From positions 6,648,001 to 6,712,000 of the forward strand of contig JALJCS010000034.1 in NCBI GenBank assembly GCA_023055355.1: DNA of 64,000 nt, read 5' to 3'. Position numbers and translations under genes: made by a program. Source of the stretch: Agelaius tricolor (Eukaryota > Chordata > Aves > Passeriformes > Icteridae). Positions 1-11,298 of this stretch are shown one piece after another (within the stretch, counting starts at the first letter, position 1; each line of letters starts with the position of its first letter). The notes beneath the pieces were generated by a model. The model did no database searches. It had not been told where the DNA came from and saw only the letters and a list, made by a program, of their open reading frames with translations.

Positions 1-1268
1 AAGTGAACACAATATACCACTTGAATACGAATTTGATTTCTATGATGACTTTATGCAATCTTTCACTTTATTCTACTCCCTTTCTTATGTAGATTAGCAA
101 TGTATTGCTTTTTTAACTGTTACAGCATACACTGAACAGTATTACTGTTCTTTCAGAAGTGTTTCATTTGGGATTCAGACATTTCCAGAGCTCCAAGTGT
201 CTTTAATGTGTTAATGTTTCATGTGAAAATGCTCTTTCTCTGCAACTGGTTTTCTTTTATTTCTTCCATGATGTTGTTTCCAATAGTCTTTTCAGTATCT
301 TGAGAATGTACAAACTATCTCATACTCACACTCACTTCATTTCATGTGGTAAACAAAATTTTATGGATAGGATTTTTTTCCTAGTCTACTCAGCGTCCTC
401 TGAGAAATCCTACGGGGCAGAATTTTTGGACTCATGCTGTCCTACATGTGTATTGCTTTAAAGTTGTCATTGTGCAGAAATACACCTCCAACTAGTTATT
501 TGGGGCAATGATCTTTTTCCATCAGAGCTGACACCAGGGAAGCAATTTCTGGCTTGATTAGGTGCTTACCATGACTTTCAAGTTGGTTGCTTGAGGATGA
601 CCTGTATTTGAGAGTTTATTTCCAGCTGGCTCCCCCTGCCTTCTAAATAATGCCCTGGGCTCTGTAGTGCTCATGGATGGCATCCTGAAGCAGCCCTCTG
701 TCATGGTGCAAGACCTTTTAGTTGTTTCAGGTTCTGAAATCCCTTTCAGTTACCTTCCTGTTTTGGGCAGATGAACCTTAGCCTGCTGTTTGTAGATCTC
801 TAATGGGGTTGATGGGAGGGGTGAGCTTGGTCAGCCATGCCTTGGGAAGTCTGTGAGTGACGTGACACGTGGAGGAAAGAATTTTGAAAAGGGGAAAGTA
901 AAATGCAGCTGGGAGCTGATTTGTACCTGGTGCTGAAGGAAACATTCTCCAGATCAGCCGCTGCCCTCCTCAAGCCAAGCAAGGCAACACGTGGAACCTT
1001 TTTCCTTTGAGATTTTCCCAAAGAAAGAGGATTCACTCATGACCTGATGTTTGATTTCCTATGACCTACAGGTAGTTCTGAACAGGTGGGCTTGCTTGGG
1101 TTCAGCAGGAGGGCAAGACTGATAAAGGAATGGGTACGACTGGATAGCTGAAGGTTCCACGCCAGAATTCTGATTAATGTGACTCCACATTAGGCATGTA
1201 GTTGAAGGCTGAAAAGAAAAGCCCTTTTAGTAAATCCACTGAGAATAAGGGAAGCAGTGATAAATCCA
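1..1268. other. Unique AT-rich non-coding DNA
   Basis: I see no gene, RNA or recognisable transposon. The part from about 480 to 1100 is somewhat richer in G and C than the rest but shows no open frame of note; a 78-codon minus-strand ORF at 800-1036 has no domain or codon pattern suggesting a gene. Confidence 0.5.
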
Positions 1269-1352
1269 TTCAAGATTTTACACTTTTATCCAGTTCAAAA
1301 GTAGTGATAGAAGTAATCAATTCAAGATTTTACACTTTTATCGAGTTCAAAA
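1269..1352 (+). repeat. Partial 52-bp tandem duplication
   Basis: A 32-base stretch starting TTCAAGATTTTACACTTTTA at 1269-1300 recurs at 1321-1352 with one mismatch (C/G), giving a period of 52 bp. The 20 bases between the copies are not repeated. It looks like a small, fairly recent local duplication. Confidence 0.9.
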
Positions 1353-2810
1353 TGAATCTGATGAAAGTTTTTTTTTTTTATCCCCATAGTTCAAGTACTA
1401 AACTTTTTTTTTCCTTGCTACTGGAATTTTTAACTTTCATATTTTGCTCATGGATATTAAGGGAGGTCTATCTTTATGGATATTAAGTGGTTGCTACCAT
1501 AATGTTGCATAAATCTGTGACAAGATACAGCACAATTTCTTCTGAGGCAAATACAGTTTTTAAAAAGCCTTTTAAGGAAAGAAGCCTACTGATTGCATTC
1601 CATAACTATGAAATGTCTTGCATAAAATATCATAAACGTGGAAACTTCTTGCATTAAATGATGGTAATATATGCAGCTGCCTCCAGTAAAGGACACAGCA
1701 ATGCCATTGGCATAAATACTACTTCAGTAACTGTTAGAAGCATACTTTGAAAGACATAGCTGACTAGCATTATATTATTTTACTAGTTTTTTGATGTAGG
1801 AAAACATTTATAGCAACTAAGTGTGAAACTTGAGAGGGGGGATGAAATTTCACTGCCTATTGAGGTCTTGACAAAAGTCAATAAAGAGAAATAAATTCTT
1901 GCTGCTTTAAATCAAAATGGGAATCTGGTTGGCATGATTGTATTGAGGAACCTCCACCCTTCCTGTCTGTTCAGGGCTGACAGAGAACTACTTAGAGCAC
2001 AGGTAAATCCTGTCTATTCACTATTTTGGGTTTTCTTGTGGGCACTGCAAACTTCCATCTTCTGATGCAGCTCCCCTTCTTGTTTTATCTCTTCTCTCCC
2101 TCCACTGGGAAACTAGCTCAGAAAAACCAGTGTTCTTTAACCTATAAGCAGCTTCTTCCTAATGTCTCTTTCATACAGGTAAAATTATGCCTTGAGGGTG
2201 TTTCCAAGCACAGGAGTTGCTACAATGGTGTGTCCAGTGTGGCTCCTCGTTCAGGCCTGTCTGGTATGCTCTCAGCATATCTCCTTGGCCACAGAATCTA
2301 TCTGTCACAGCTATAACTTCTACATAATACTTCTCACAGTGGAGAAATCTAGTCCCTGTGAATTGCTTGCCCTTGGGATTACTACTCTCAGTAAAATGTT
2401 TCTCTTGGATCTGTCCATAGAGTGTCACCGTAATGATAAATATGCACACCTAACTTAAAGTTTTGAGCTGATTTTGTGCAAATTCAATTTAAATGTAAGG
2501 CATCAGGATCATTATTAACTCAAAAAGAAAAAGCAAGTTATGTGTTAGATATCTTTTAATGTGACATTATTTTACAGAGTTAAGGAAATTATGATAGGGG
2601 TTATTAACACCTAGGTTGTCTTCAGTCTAGCAATTAAAACATGATGTTTATATACTGTGCATAAGACTTTCAGCAAAAATGTAATAAAAGTGCAGAATTG
2701 ACTGTTTTAAGTAAAGAATGCCCCAAAATAGGAGAAGACTTGACTAGGTGTGAGGATGCTTATTTGCAAGTACGAAGACCTGGGCTCATGTCCTACTTCC
2801 CAGATTTTCT
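1353..2810. other. Non-coding DNA, nothing recognised
   Basis: This is AT-rich unique sequence. The short motif TGGATATTAAG occurs twice near 1451 and 1477. Short ORFs on both strands around 2026-2458 overlap each other and show no family resemblance. Confidence 0.5.
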
Positions 2811-3160
2811 GAGCTCTGGATAACGTGTGTTCACTGTGAAATACCTGTGTTGCATTCCAAACCTGCAGGTTCTTTTTCCTGAGCTCTGGATAACGTGTGT
2901 TCACTGTGAAACACCTGTGTTGCATTCCAAACCTGCAGGTTCTTTTTTCTGAGCTCTGGATAACGTGTGTTCACTGTGAAATACCTGTGTTGCATTCCAA
3001 ACCTGCAGGTTCTTTTTCCTGAGCTCTGGATAACGTGTGTTCACTGTGAAATACCTGTGTTGCATTCCAAACCTGCAGGTTCTTTTTCCTGAGCTCTGGA
3101 TAACGTGTGTTCACTGTGAAATACCTGTGTTGCATTCCAAACCTGCAGGTTCTTTTCTTT
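2811..3160 (+). repeat. Minisatellite: five tandem 70-bp units
   Basis: Units start with GAGCTCTGGATAACGTG at 2811, 2881, 2951, 3021 and 3091, exactly 70 bp apart. They are almost identical. Unit 2 has CACC where the others have TACC, and the T-rich ends differ slightly (TTTTTCCT, TTTTTTCT, TTTTCTTT). The array therefore has exactly five complete units with no partial one. Near-identity implies recent expansion or homogenisation. A 72-codon minus-strand ORF across the array simply follows the repeat and is not a gene. Confidence 0.97.
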
Positions 3161-4195
3161 GTACACTAGAAGCCTAGTGGTAGTTGTCCTCTATTCAGTA
3201 TATCATGGAGTTTAGAATTTAGGATATTAAAGGCTAAGGCTTGTAGTAGCAATTCCCAGGCTTTGTTGTGCGCAATGTCTTTTAAAGGAACAGTAGCTTG
3301 TAGGTCTTTATCAACATAAGGTGATTAAGCCCAGAAAAGGGCTCTTGTTGTGGCTTTTGGCTTGGAGGCACACAGTGCTGGCAAGTCAGGCTGCTGCCTA
3401 CAGAAATACTGTTGGTTATTTTCTCATTTAAATACAAGAAAAACTAAATGACCATAGCAGGAAAATTGATTTTTGTTTTCTGGAATCTTTCCGCCATAGG
3501 GAATGCCATTATTTTGGAAGGTTACCTGAAGTTGTCCCAGATGCTTCTTACAGAAAAATAGAAGTCCATCAAGAAAGGCAAATTCATTGTGAAAAAACAC
3601 ATGCTCTTTTGATTTCAGGATAAGTTGAATCTGAGGAAGGTAAAAAAAATCTTTATCTAGAAGAATATATATTAAAAAAGTGTCCAACAACTGCAGTAAA
3701 ATAATCTGTTAAAAATGACAGACTGTAATTATCATCTTACTGATAAAAAAGGAAAAAGGAAATGAAATACTGATCTCAAGGCTTCCATCAGCTTGGGCTA
3801 ACTTTGAAGTACATCTAGAAAATAGACCTTATCCTTCTTTGACTTTGAACTGAACCAGAATTGTTACAGAAACAGCTTTGGATCATATAGTTGAGGAGCA
3901 AACTTAAATTTTAAGAGATTTATGGTGGGAAGTAAGACTCTGAATGTGTTCCATTTCTGGCAGTGGTCAGTATCTTGATTATTTCTCTACTTATGATATC
4001 ATAGCTTCACTATGTGAGTGCTGTCATTTTAAAAAGCCAAAATCGTGCAAAAGAGTTGAGTGGGGAATTTTTCTGCTCTGAGCTTTTTTGTGTCTTTGGA
4101 ACAGAGCAGTTCATAGAAATTGGTGATGGTATAGTAGACATTTAAAATATGATAGCTGTACAGATAAATGCTTTCTTGTCAGTTTGCTTTTTCAC
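3161..4195. other. Non-coding DNA, nothing recognised
   Basis: AT-rich unique sequence. An 88-codon minus-strand ORF at 3424-3690 has no recognisable feature. Confidence 0.5.
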
Positions 4196-4256
4196 ACAGA
4201 ACCACAGAATATTCTAAGTTGGAAGGCACCCACAAGGGTCATTGAGTCCAACTCTT
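4196..4256 (-). mobile_element. CR1 LINE 3'-end remnant
   Basis: The sequence ACAGAACCACAGAAT, then TTCTAAGTTGGAAGGCACC, then TCATTGAGTCCAACTC has the order and wording of the 3' end of avian CR1 elements read on the minus strand. Only about 60 bp remain, so it is a truncated, diverged copy. Confidence 0.75.
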
Positions 4257-4261
4257 GAATG

Positions 4262-4308
4262 TTTTGTACATTTTCTGTACACTGTCCATTTTGTACAGTT
4301 TCTGTACT
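4262..4308 (+). repeat. Imperfect 27-bp tandem pair
   Basis: TTTTGTACATTTTCTGTAC at 4262 recurs as TTTTGTACAGTTTCTGTAC at 4289, giving a 27-bp period. It directly follows the CR1 remnant. Confidence 0.8.
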
Positions 4309-5529
4309 TTGCATTCAGTAACCACTTGATCATTTAATGTTGTCATTCTGTTGATCTGTGTTATTTAGGTATTAGAAGGTAATGAGCATAAAAAGTCATT
4401 GGTGAAACTCATAAATTAATGTCATACTTATTATGATGTGAGCATCTTGAGACGAAAAATACACATGTGAGCAGAGAGCTGTGTGGCTTTTCCTCCTTTA
4501 GTAGACATCCATGTGTCCACCTGTTACTCTGGTCTCTGTTTTAAATTAAAGTTTCTATCAGACTGGATAACCTTTCCATTGCAGTTCATCAGTGAATATT
4601 ATTTATGCACTGTACTTCTTGGATTATACTGGAATGTATTCTTTCCATGAGAGTATCAAGAGCAGTGTAATTAAGGAACAGCATGCAGGTGAATGACCTA
4701 GATATTTCACACTAGGCAGCTGGGAATAAACAAATGGTTCTCATGTTGTGGTGCATTAGCAAACAGAGGAAATAAGCTTTCATGAGAATCTTTCATCTAA
4801 ATCAGGTGAACGGATACATATCAATATTTATTGCAATTGGATGTAGTGCTGAACACCTGAAGGAGTGCCATAACAATATTTAATTTAGAACCAGCCTGTC
4901 TTTGCATTGTCAGGGTATTCTGTTTTACTGCTCTATGTGTCATCTTCTGAGATCACTGTCTCCCATCAGGAACTGGTGGCCTGGAAATCCTGAAAGCAAT
5001 GGCAATACATGACCTGCAACTGGAAAACGATTGCCTAATAAGAGCACCAATAAATTGCATGATGAAGTTTTCTTTAAAAATGAAAAGGTAGAATGAAAAA
5101 TGAAGCTATATCAAACTTTGTTACATATTTAGATAAATCTGATGGCATAAGGTTTATGTGAATAAGTAAGTAGGATAAAAAAATCACATTTTGATTTCCT
5201 GCTCCCCCTTCCCTGCGATTTCCATGAAGTCATGCAGAGTATTTCAAATAATGTTTTTCAGTGCAAGGCATGGCTGTGATTTCTGCTAAGGAGGATTTTT
5301 GCCTTTTTTTCTCAAGGAGGAATGTTAAAACTTCAGTGGAAAGCTGTGTACTCCTAGGCTAAGTTAGCTTTAAGAATAACTTTACAACTGATGATCTTTA
5401 TCAGCTGTGCACGTTTAGAATGTATGTATGCAGGTGCTGAGAAAAATTTCATTTGCACTGTTCGAAATAAACTCAGCATTTGGTACAATTAAGTGGGGAC
5501 AAAGTCTTTGAAGCCAAAGAAAATTGTTT
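4309..5529. other. Non-coding DNA, nothing recognised
   Basis: AT-rich unique sequence without notable ORFs or repeats. Confidence 0.5.
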
Positions 5530-5752
5530 TCTTATGAGGAGTCAGCAGAGCCTGGTGCCTGTCTCTCCTCCATGAGCTGAACAAAGACACCCTACAACAA
5601 AATGGCAACTTTTTATTATACCCTTTCCCATTGGTTGGATATTCAGGAATTTACATCTCTCCCGACCACCTACTCTTCTCTCCCCTTCCCTCTCATCCTC
5701 CTTCTTTTTTGGTCCTGTGTTCAACCCTGCCCCGCTCACAGCAGAACCCAAC
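5530..5752 (-). mobile_element. LTR-like block, minus orientation
   Basis: Read on the minus strand the block starts TGTTGGGTTCTGCTGTGAG at 5752, contains a CCAAT box (AACCAATGGGAAAGG), and about 10 bp later a TATAATAAAAAG stretch, followed by a U5-like tail ending CTGCTGACTCCTCA. That order (U3 with CCAAT, TATA, then a short R/U5) is typical of a retroviral LTR. I found no matching target-site duplication, so the ends are approximate and one may be truncated. Confidence 0.5.
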
Positions 5753-8317
5753 AGATCAACCAGAACAAATCCAAATCATAGATAACAGCAGATAGGGAAC
5801 CAACTGCTTTCATTCTTTCACTCAATAATCCTTTTTTTGGCTGCAGCAAAATGTTGTTTCATCTCTCACAGCATGAGGACTAGAAAATGAGTGGAATGCT
5901 GTAATTTAGCTGAACAAGTTGTTTGCAAGTTAATGTGGTATAGGATGGTGGACATAGAAGGGTATATTGGTGCATTTTCTCCTTATGGGAAACCACACAC
6001 ACTCTCTTGACTGTTAAGGGGGATTAACTTCCAAAATTAGGCATGCAGTAGATTTCATATTGAAAAAGGGGCCAGTTCTTGTTTAAAGGAGTTACTTCCC
6101 TTACTGCATAGTGATTTTTTTTTTGTTTTAATTTTCTTGGGTTTTTTTGCTTTTTGTACAGGATTTCTGGTGATTTTTTTTGTTATTTTTGTTTCTTTGC
6201 TTTGTTTTATTTTGTAGGGTTTTTTTTCCCTCCCAGTCTGATGCAGCATAGGGACTGCAAGCAAAGATTCTTCTGATTCAGGTCTCATATGTGACCCAGA
6301 GAAAAAAGTAGTTTGAGAAGTTTACATGGCAATCTGAGGAGAATCTTTCTTCCAAAACAAGGGCAGTAGATTTGTGTTTATTTTATTTTGTAAGATCATG
6401 TTTCAATAACTTTTATGGATTCTTGTAGGGTGTTTAATTTCATGACTGAACTTGTATCCTGCACATGCTCAGCTCTTTATTAGGGTTTTTTCCCTGTGCA
6501 GGGAGTAAAGGGCAGAGTTCTCAGCATCATTTACCAACTGTGACACTTGGAAAGCTTTGAGGGTGCAAAGTGAGGTACTTATGCACCATGGGGGATAATT
6601 CAAACAAGTATATCTTTCTCTTCAAAATACCTATTGCTACTTTAATATTAGCTTAGTGATTTTTAAATTACTTTGAAGGTTCACACAGTTTGGGTTGTTT
6701 AGAGAGGCTCTGTCATTGACAGATTCAGGAATTTATATTTTCCTTGCTTATCTCCAAATCCCACAAAGAGAACTTAAAATAACTCTCCATTTAGCTATAT
6801 TTGACATACCTGTTGACTTTTCACATTCTGCATGCTTTTTGGAAGCTAGGCTTTGTTTGAACACCTGGTCCATCCAATTTCCTGCAGCTCCTGATTGCTT
6901 TTTTTCTCTGGGTAAGCCTTTAAGGCTACATAATATGGGTCTGGCACAGATAAGGGTTTGGTGTTTTAATGTTTGGTTGAACTGCACAAAGGTGTGGTGG
7001 AACTCTGAGGGGGAAATGAAGCGTGCCTGTTCTTAAGTGTCACAGCACTTCATCTGCTTCACTTGACCCTGCAAGCTTTTTTTTTCCCCTCTTCAAAAAG
7101 CATGGAAGGGATCCTCTCCTGAGCTTCCTCCATGCTGGCCAGGAGCTGGGTAAGCCTTCACAGATGCACTAAGCCAGAGCATCAGTCCCACTGAAAATTG
7201 TGCTGCGAACCATGGCCAAGACACATTCAGGTCACTTCTAAGTGACCTGGTAACCATCTCTCACTTGCAGCATAATTTAATGTGTTTAAAGTCCCTGGAC
7301 AGGCCAAAAAAAAAAAAAAAAAGGTGCAGTTGTATGGGGACTGAAGTCAGCCTAAAAAATGCAATGATGTGGTTCTGTTGCTTACCATGTTTCCCTTTCC
7401 TCTCCTCTTCCTCTCTTACAGCTGTGTGTTCACCTTGAAGGGTGGTGAACATGTTCATCACACAATTATGGATAAACAAGGTTAGAATCTCTATTGAATG
7501 AGTTAACTTTATTTTGAAGTTAGATATTTAATTCAGCTGAATGTCTTACTGAATATTCTGTGATCCTTTAAGTACTGAAATTAGCCAAAGCTTGGCACAG
7601 TGTTTGTGAGAGTGTCATTTATTTTTCTTGATTTTGACCAATTGGCAAACAAAGCTCTAACCTAGTGGCTAAATTTAGCAAAATTCCATTTTATTATGGT
7701 GGAGCTGAGTATTTTTCATCCTATTAGCCTTTGATTTGCTAGTCTTTGATTATTTTTTCCCTAATTTGTTTTCCTTTGGTTAATGGATTGATTTGAATGG
7801 GTTTGTTGAGGGGCTGTGTTTGATTTGTGTTTTTTGTCTTAGCAGAAATTTTGATGCCCAAAGCCAATATAGGGCTTCTGTTTAACAGGAAAAAAAAGCT
7901 TTATTTGAGGTTTGGGTTATTGGTGATGTTTGCCATCAATCTTAATAATATCATAACTCAAATTTTTGCACAATTTTAATAAAAGGAATACCTTCAGTCT
8001 CTTGGAATGATTGCAAAACCAATTACAGAAATGTCAGAATTTCCACAAGAAGGTAACTTTCCTCTTAGCAGCATCAGGTGAACAAAAGAAACTGATAGTG
8101 ATTAAAGTGTCAGGATATAATTGCATTTTCTTTCAAATAAACCATCAACTCTCAATAAATAATTAAAACAAGTCATGTTCCTCAAGATGCTGCAGTTGAG
8201 TATCTTTTATTAAAAAGTGCTAGGAGCCATTATTAGATTTTTTTAAATGATAATTTGTTTCTTTATGTCAGATTTTATTACTTTGCTGTTCTCTGGGGTA
8301 TATTTTCTTTTCCCCAG
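5753..8317. other. Non-coding DNA with homopolymer tracts
   Basis: AT-rich sequence. T-rich low complexity lies at 6115-6235 and an A17 tract at 7306-7322. A good acceptor-like pyrimidine tract ends CTTACAG at 7421, but the following sequence has only a poor donor (GTTAGA), so I do not call an exon there. The inverted repeat at 7228-7249 is listed separately. Confidence 0.5.
7228..7249. repeat. Perfect 10-bp inverted repeat, 2-bp spacer
   Basis: CAGGTCACTT, then CT, then AAGTGACCTG form a perfect palindrome. Each arm contains AGGTCA, the half-site bound by many nuclear receptors, here inverted with an 8-bp gap. Whether any receptor binds is unknown; standard inverted receptor sites usually have shorter gaps. 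Confidence 0.85.
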
Positions 8318-8413
8318 GTTTACTGGGAGAACATAACTTGTGTCACAAGCTGTAATGAGATATATTCTCCAAGATGTTTTTACAAGGAATATGTGAACAT
8401 AGACTTAGAAATG
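8318..8413 (+). other. Candidate coding exon, unrecognised
   Basis: A strong acceptor (TATTTTCTTTTCCCCAG) is followed by 96 bp that are open in only one frame and then by a canonical donor (ATG|GTAAGTAAA). The 32 codons start and end in phase 0. The predicted peptide has cysteines at residues 8, 12 and 20, a possible N-glycosylation site N-I-T at residues 5-7, and many aromatic residues, which would suit an extracellular segment. I do not recognise a family. No neighbouring exon can be tied to it, and chance matches of this kind occur in 64 kb, so confidence is modest. Confidence 0.27.
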
Positions 8414-11252
8414 GTAAGTAAATTTTAAAACCAGTGTCCCAAGAGCTACAACATGTCTATGTAAAGCTTTGACATATAAATTAAAGAGTGTCTTTCTCCT
8501 TTCTTTTCAATATTTTCTCTAGCTAATTGCTTACTCTCTGCTGTCTTAATAAGACATTCAGTTTTAATAAACAACATAAAACCCAGAGGGACAAGGGAGC
8601 CATGAGAGTGGACTGTGTCCTGCTCGTTGGTGATGATGAAATATGAACTACCTCAAAGGTTTTTGACTTGAAGAATCCAGTGGTGTTAGTGGGACTGACA
8701 GGTTGTGATGTTCTTAAACTTCTGTCAGCCCTATTAAACATAGTAAATTATGTACTAGAGCATTGTTTTATTATTTTTCAGCATAGAAGCAGAATTTTAA
8801 AATGTGGTATTAATATTTTTCACTTAAGCCTCCTGTTTTTTTTTCTGGGCTAGTGCTTTGCTTTTTTTTTGGTCTGATCTAAGCTGGTTGCACAATCTTC
8901 TCTGTAAAGGCCAGAAACTGTTGAAAAGATAATTTTTTTTATCTCCAGAAACTGAAGTTTAAACATGAACCCTAATTTTTCATTTTGCCTAATTAAAATC
9001 CGCCATCCAATTAAATCTCCAAAACAAGTATAAATTAAATGAAAACTGAGTAAAATATTCTGTAAGACAAATAATTGGCAGGCAGTTGTCAAATTTTGTT
9101 GATATGAATAAGCACATAAGTTCCTCTGAGGTTTCAAACTAACCAAAGGTTAGACTATGCTAGACATAGATATCTATGTAATGCAAATTTTAAATGGGAG
9201 TTGTTCTAATACTTGCTTTTATAAAGGTGTGTAAGGAAAAAAAGAATGAAAAATTTTTCCAAATTTTGCTGTTTTTATAAGGGTGTACATATGAAATTTA
9301 CAAATTCTTAAGCCTGGGGTGTAGAGGTCTTGTATAAATGAAAAAAACATTTAAAAAAATAACAAATGGGGCAAATATGTTCAAAAAACCTTCCTGTGGA
9401 TAAAGGCTGTTGCCTTCCTTTTCCAAGCCACACCTTAACTGTGCATTCTCACACTAGGATTTTATCTTTGTTTGCTTGTCTCTGTATGCTGGCGTGATAA
9501 ACTGGATGTTCTCCTTGGAAACTCTTCTACTTTCCTTAAGTTTTAGTGAAGTGTAGTGGATGCTGGTGATCAATGCACAGGCTGTGGTACCAATGACTCT
9601 CCTACTTGTAAATCCTTTTTTTGATGTAGAAGAGTAGTAATATCTGCTGTTCTAAGCATGACAGATTGGTTCCTGTTGAGTGTAAAGGTTTGCTGAACAT
9701 TGATGCTTTATTAAAACTAGCACAGTTTTTGTGTTAATAGCTAATGTGATCCTCATAAGTCACACCAAAGACTTGACTCAATCTCTTGGAAATGATTTCA
9801 TTGGTAAAAAAAAAAAAAAAACAAAACCAAAACCAATTTGATGATTTGATGGACTCTACATCTTCACATTTTAGTCTGCTGTAGTTCTGTACTTTCATAT
9901 GAAGCCTTATAAATGGCTTGAGCATTGCAGCAATGAAGCTTGAAGCTTAAAGAAAATCCCCTGCTCAGGTCTACAGAGATGTTTCAGCAGGATGAGTGTC
10001 TGTGATTCCCTTGCACAAAACTGTTCTCCAGGTCTTCATTATGCCTGAAACAAATTACAGAAACAGACAGAACCCAACCAATGAGCAGCTGTTTTCCCAG
10101 GTACTGATCTCACCTTGATCAAATCCCAGCTCTGTACAAGTGCCTTGCAGCATGCCCTGCAGCTCTGGTAATGAAGTCTAATTCCCACTGAGGAGCAGAT
10201 GACAGTATCCTTCAGAACAGAAACATTCCTCAGAAGATTTAATTGATCCCATGCTTGGGAGCTAGGCAAAAAGGAGCTGAAAGAAGGTCCTAAACAATAC
10301 AAGTATGATGGTTTTAGTTCACTTTTGCTAAACCCAAGTAATCCTGAATGTCACTACCCTGGGATGCTATTGCAGTTGGCACATAACAGCATGTGCATTG
10401 CAGACCTCTTGCCACATCTGTGTTCTTCCCATCTGCCCTCCTCTAGTAATGCTTCCTGATGAGGGCTTCTCTTTTTCTATATTTTCCTAATTTTTTTGTG
10501 TTCTTTCAACTGGACCTCATTTTTTGTCTGCCTTTCCCCCTCTGACCCCATCTTCCACAGCCTCTTGCTATTTTTTTTTTCTCCAGGTTAACAGTTCTTG
10601 TTGCACCTTTAACCACCATAATTCTCTATCAATTTCAAGGAAATTTATCAGCATTGTTATGAACCCTTTCTTTTCTTTCTTTCTTTTTCCCAGAAAGCAA
10701 CCTAATTTCTGGATTTTCAGAATATATCAATATATTTGTCTTTAAACTATATAAAGTGTCTTTAACAAGAAATAGGCTTATTAATTCAATTTAATGCTGT
10801 GAGGAACTAAGTATCTGCATAGTGACGTTGGGTTAAATGCATCATTTTAATTGTTTCTCTTTTTTTCCTGACTGTTTAAGGTTAGTAGGTGTTATTGTTC
10901 AGGACCATTTGCCTGATCATGGCATTCAAGAGCAGCTGTGGACACATCAAATAGTGATTTGTATTTGGAGCAGTTACTGTTGAAATGTGAAAAAAAAAAG
11001 TTGAAAATATTGGAGTTTTCTGTTGATTGAACAAATCCTCTTGATGACCTGTCTGATAGGAACTTGTGATTAAAGTTGAGGAGAAATTTGAGCTCTTCTG
11101 GCTCTTGTCTGTAAGGGGGGGAAAGAGTTGGAAGCTTTGTGTTTCAGCTGGGAATAAGAGCTGGAGTTCTTTTGGTGAACTTGTTTTCCCTTGTAGCAGA
11201 AGAGAGCAGAGATTGATCAGCTCAGAGCCTAGTGAGATATCTAACAGGACAG
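8414..11252. other. Non-coding DNA, nothing recognised
   Basis: AT-rich unique sequence with an A-rich tract at about 9807-9835. Short ORFs (for example 8850-9146 and 10039-10302, both minus) carry no recognisable feature. Confidence 0.5.
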
Positions 11253-11298
11253 CTCTCTTTCCATTTCCTTGGAAACTCTCTTTCCATTTCCTTGGTGG
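11253..11298 (+). repeat. 23-bp tandem duplication
   Basis: CTCTCTTTCCATTTCCTTGG occurs at 11253 and again at 11276, two adjacent 23-bp units identical over their first 20 bases. Confidence 0.92.

Noticed and set aside
2811..3160. CRISPR-like array
   Set aside because: The 70-bp units are head-to-tail with no variable spacers, in vertebrate DNA; it is a minisatellite.
7422..7479. Exon after the strong acceptor at 7421
   Set aside because: The donor (GTTAGA) is poor and the reading phase does not fit the next candidate exon at 8318.
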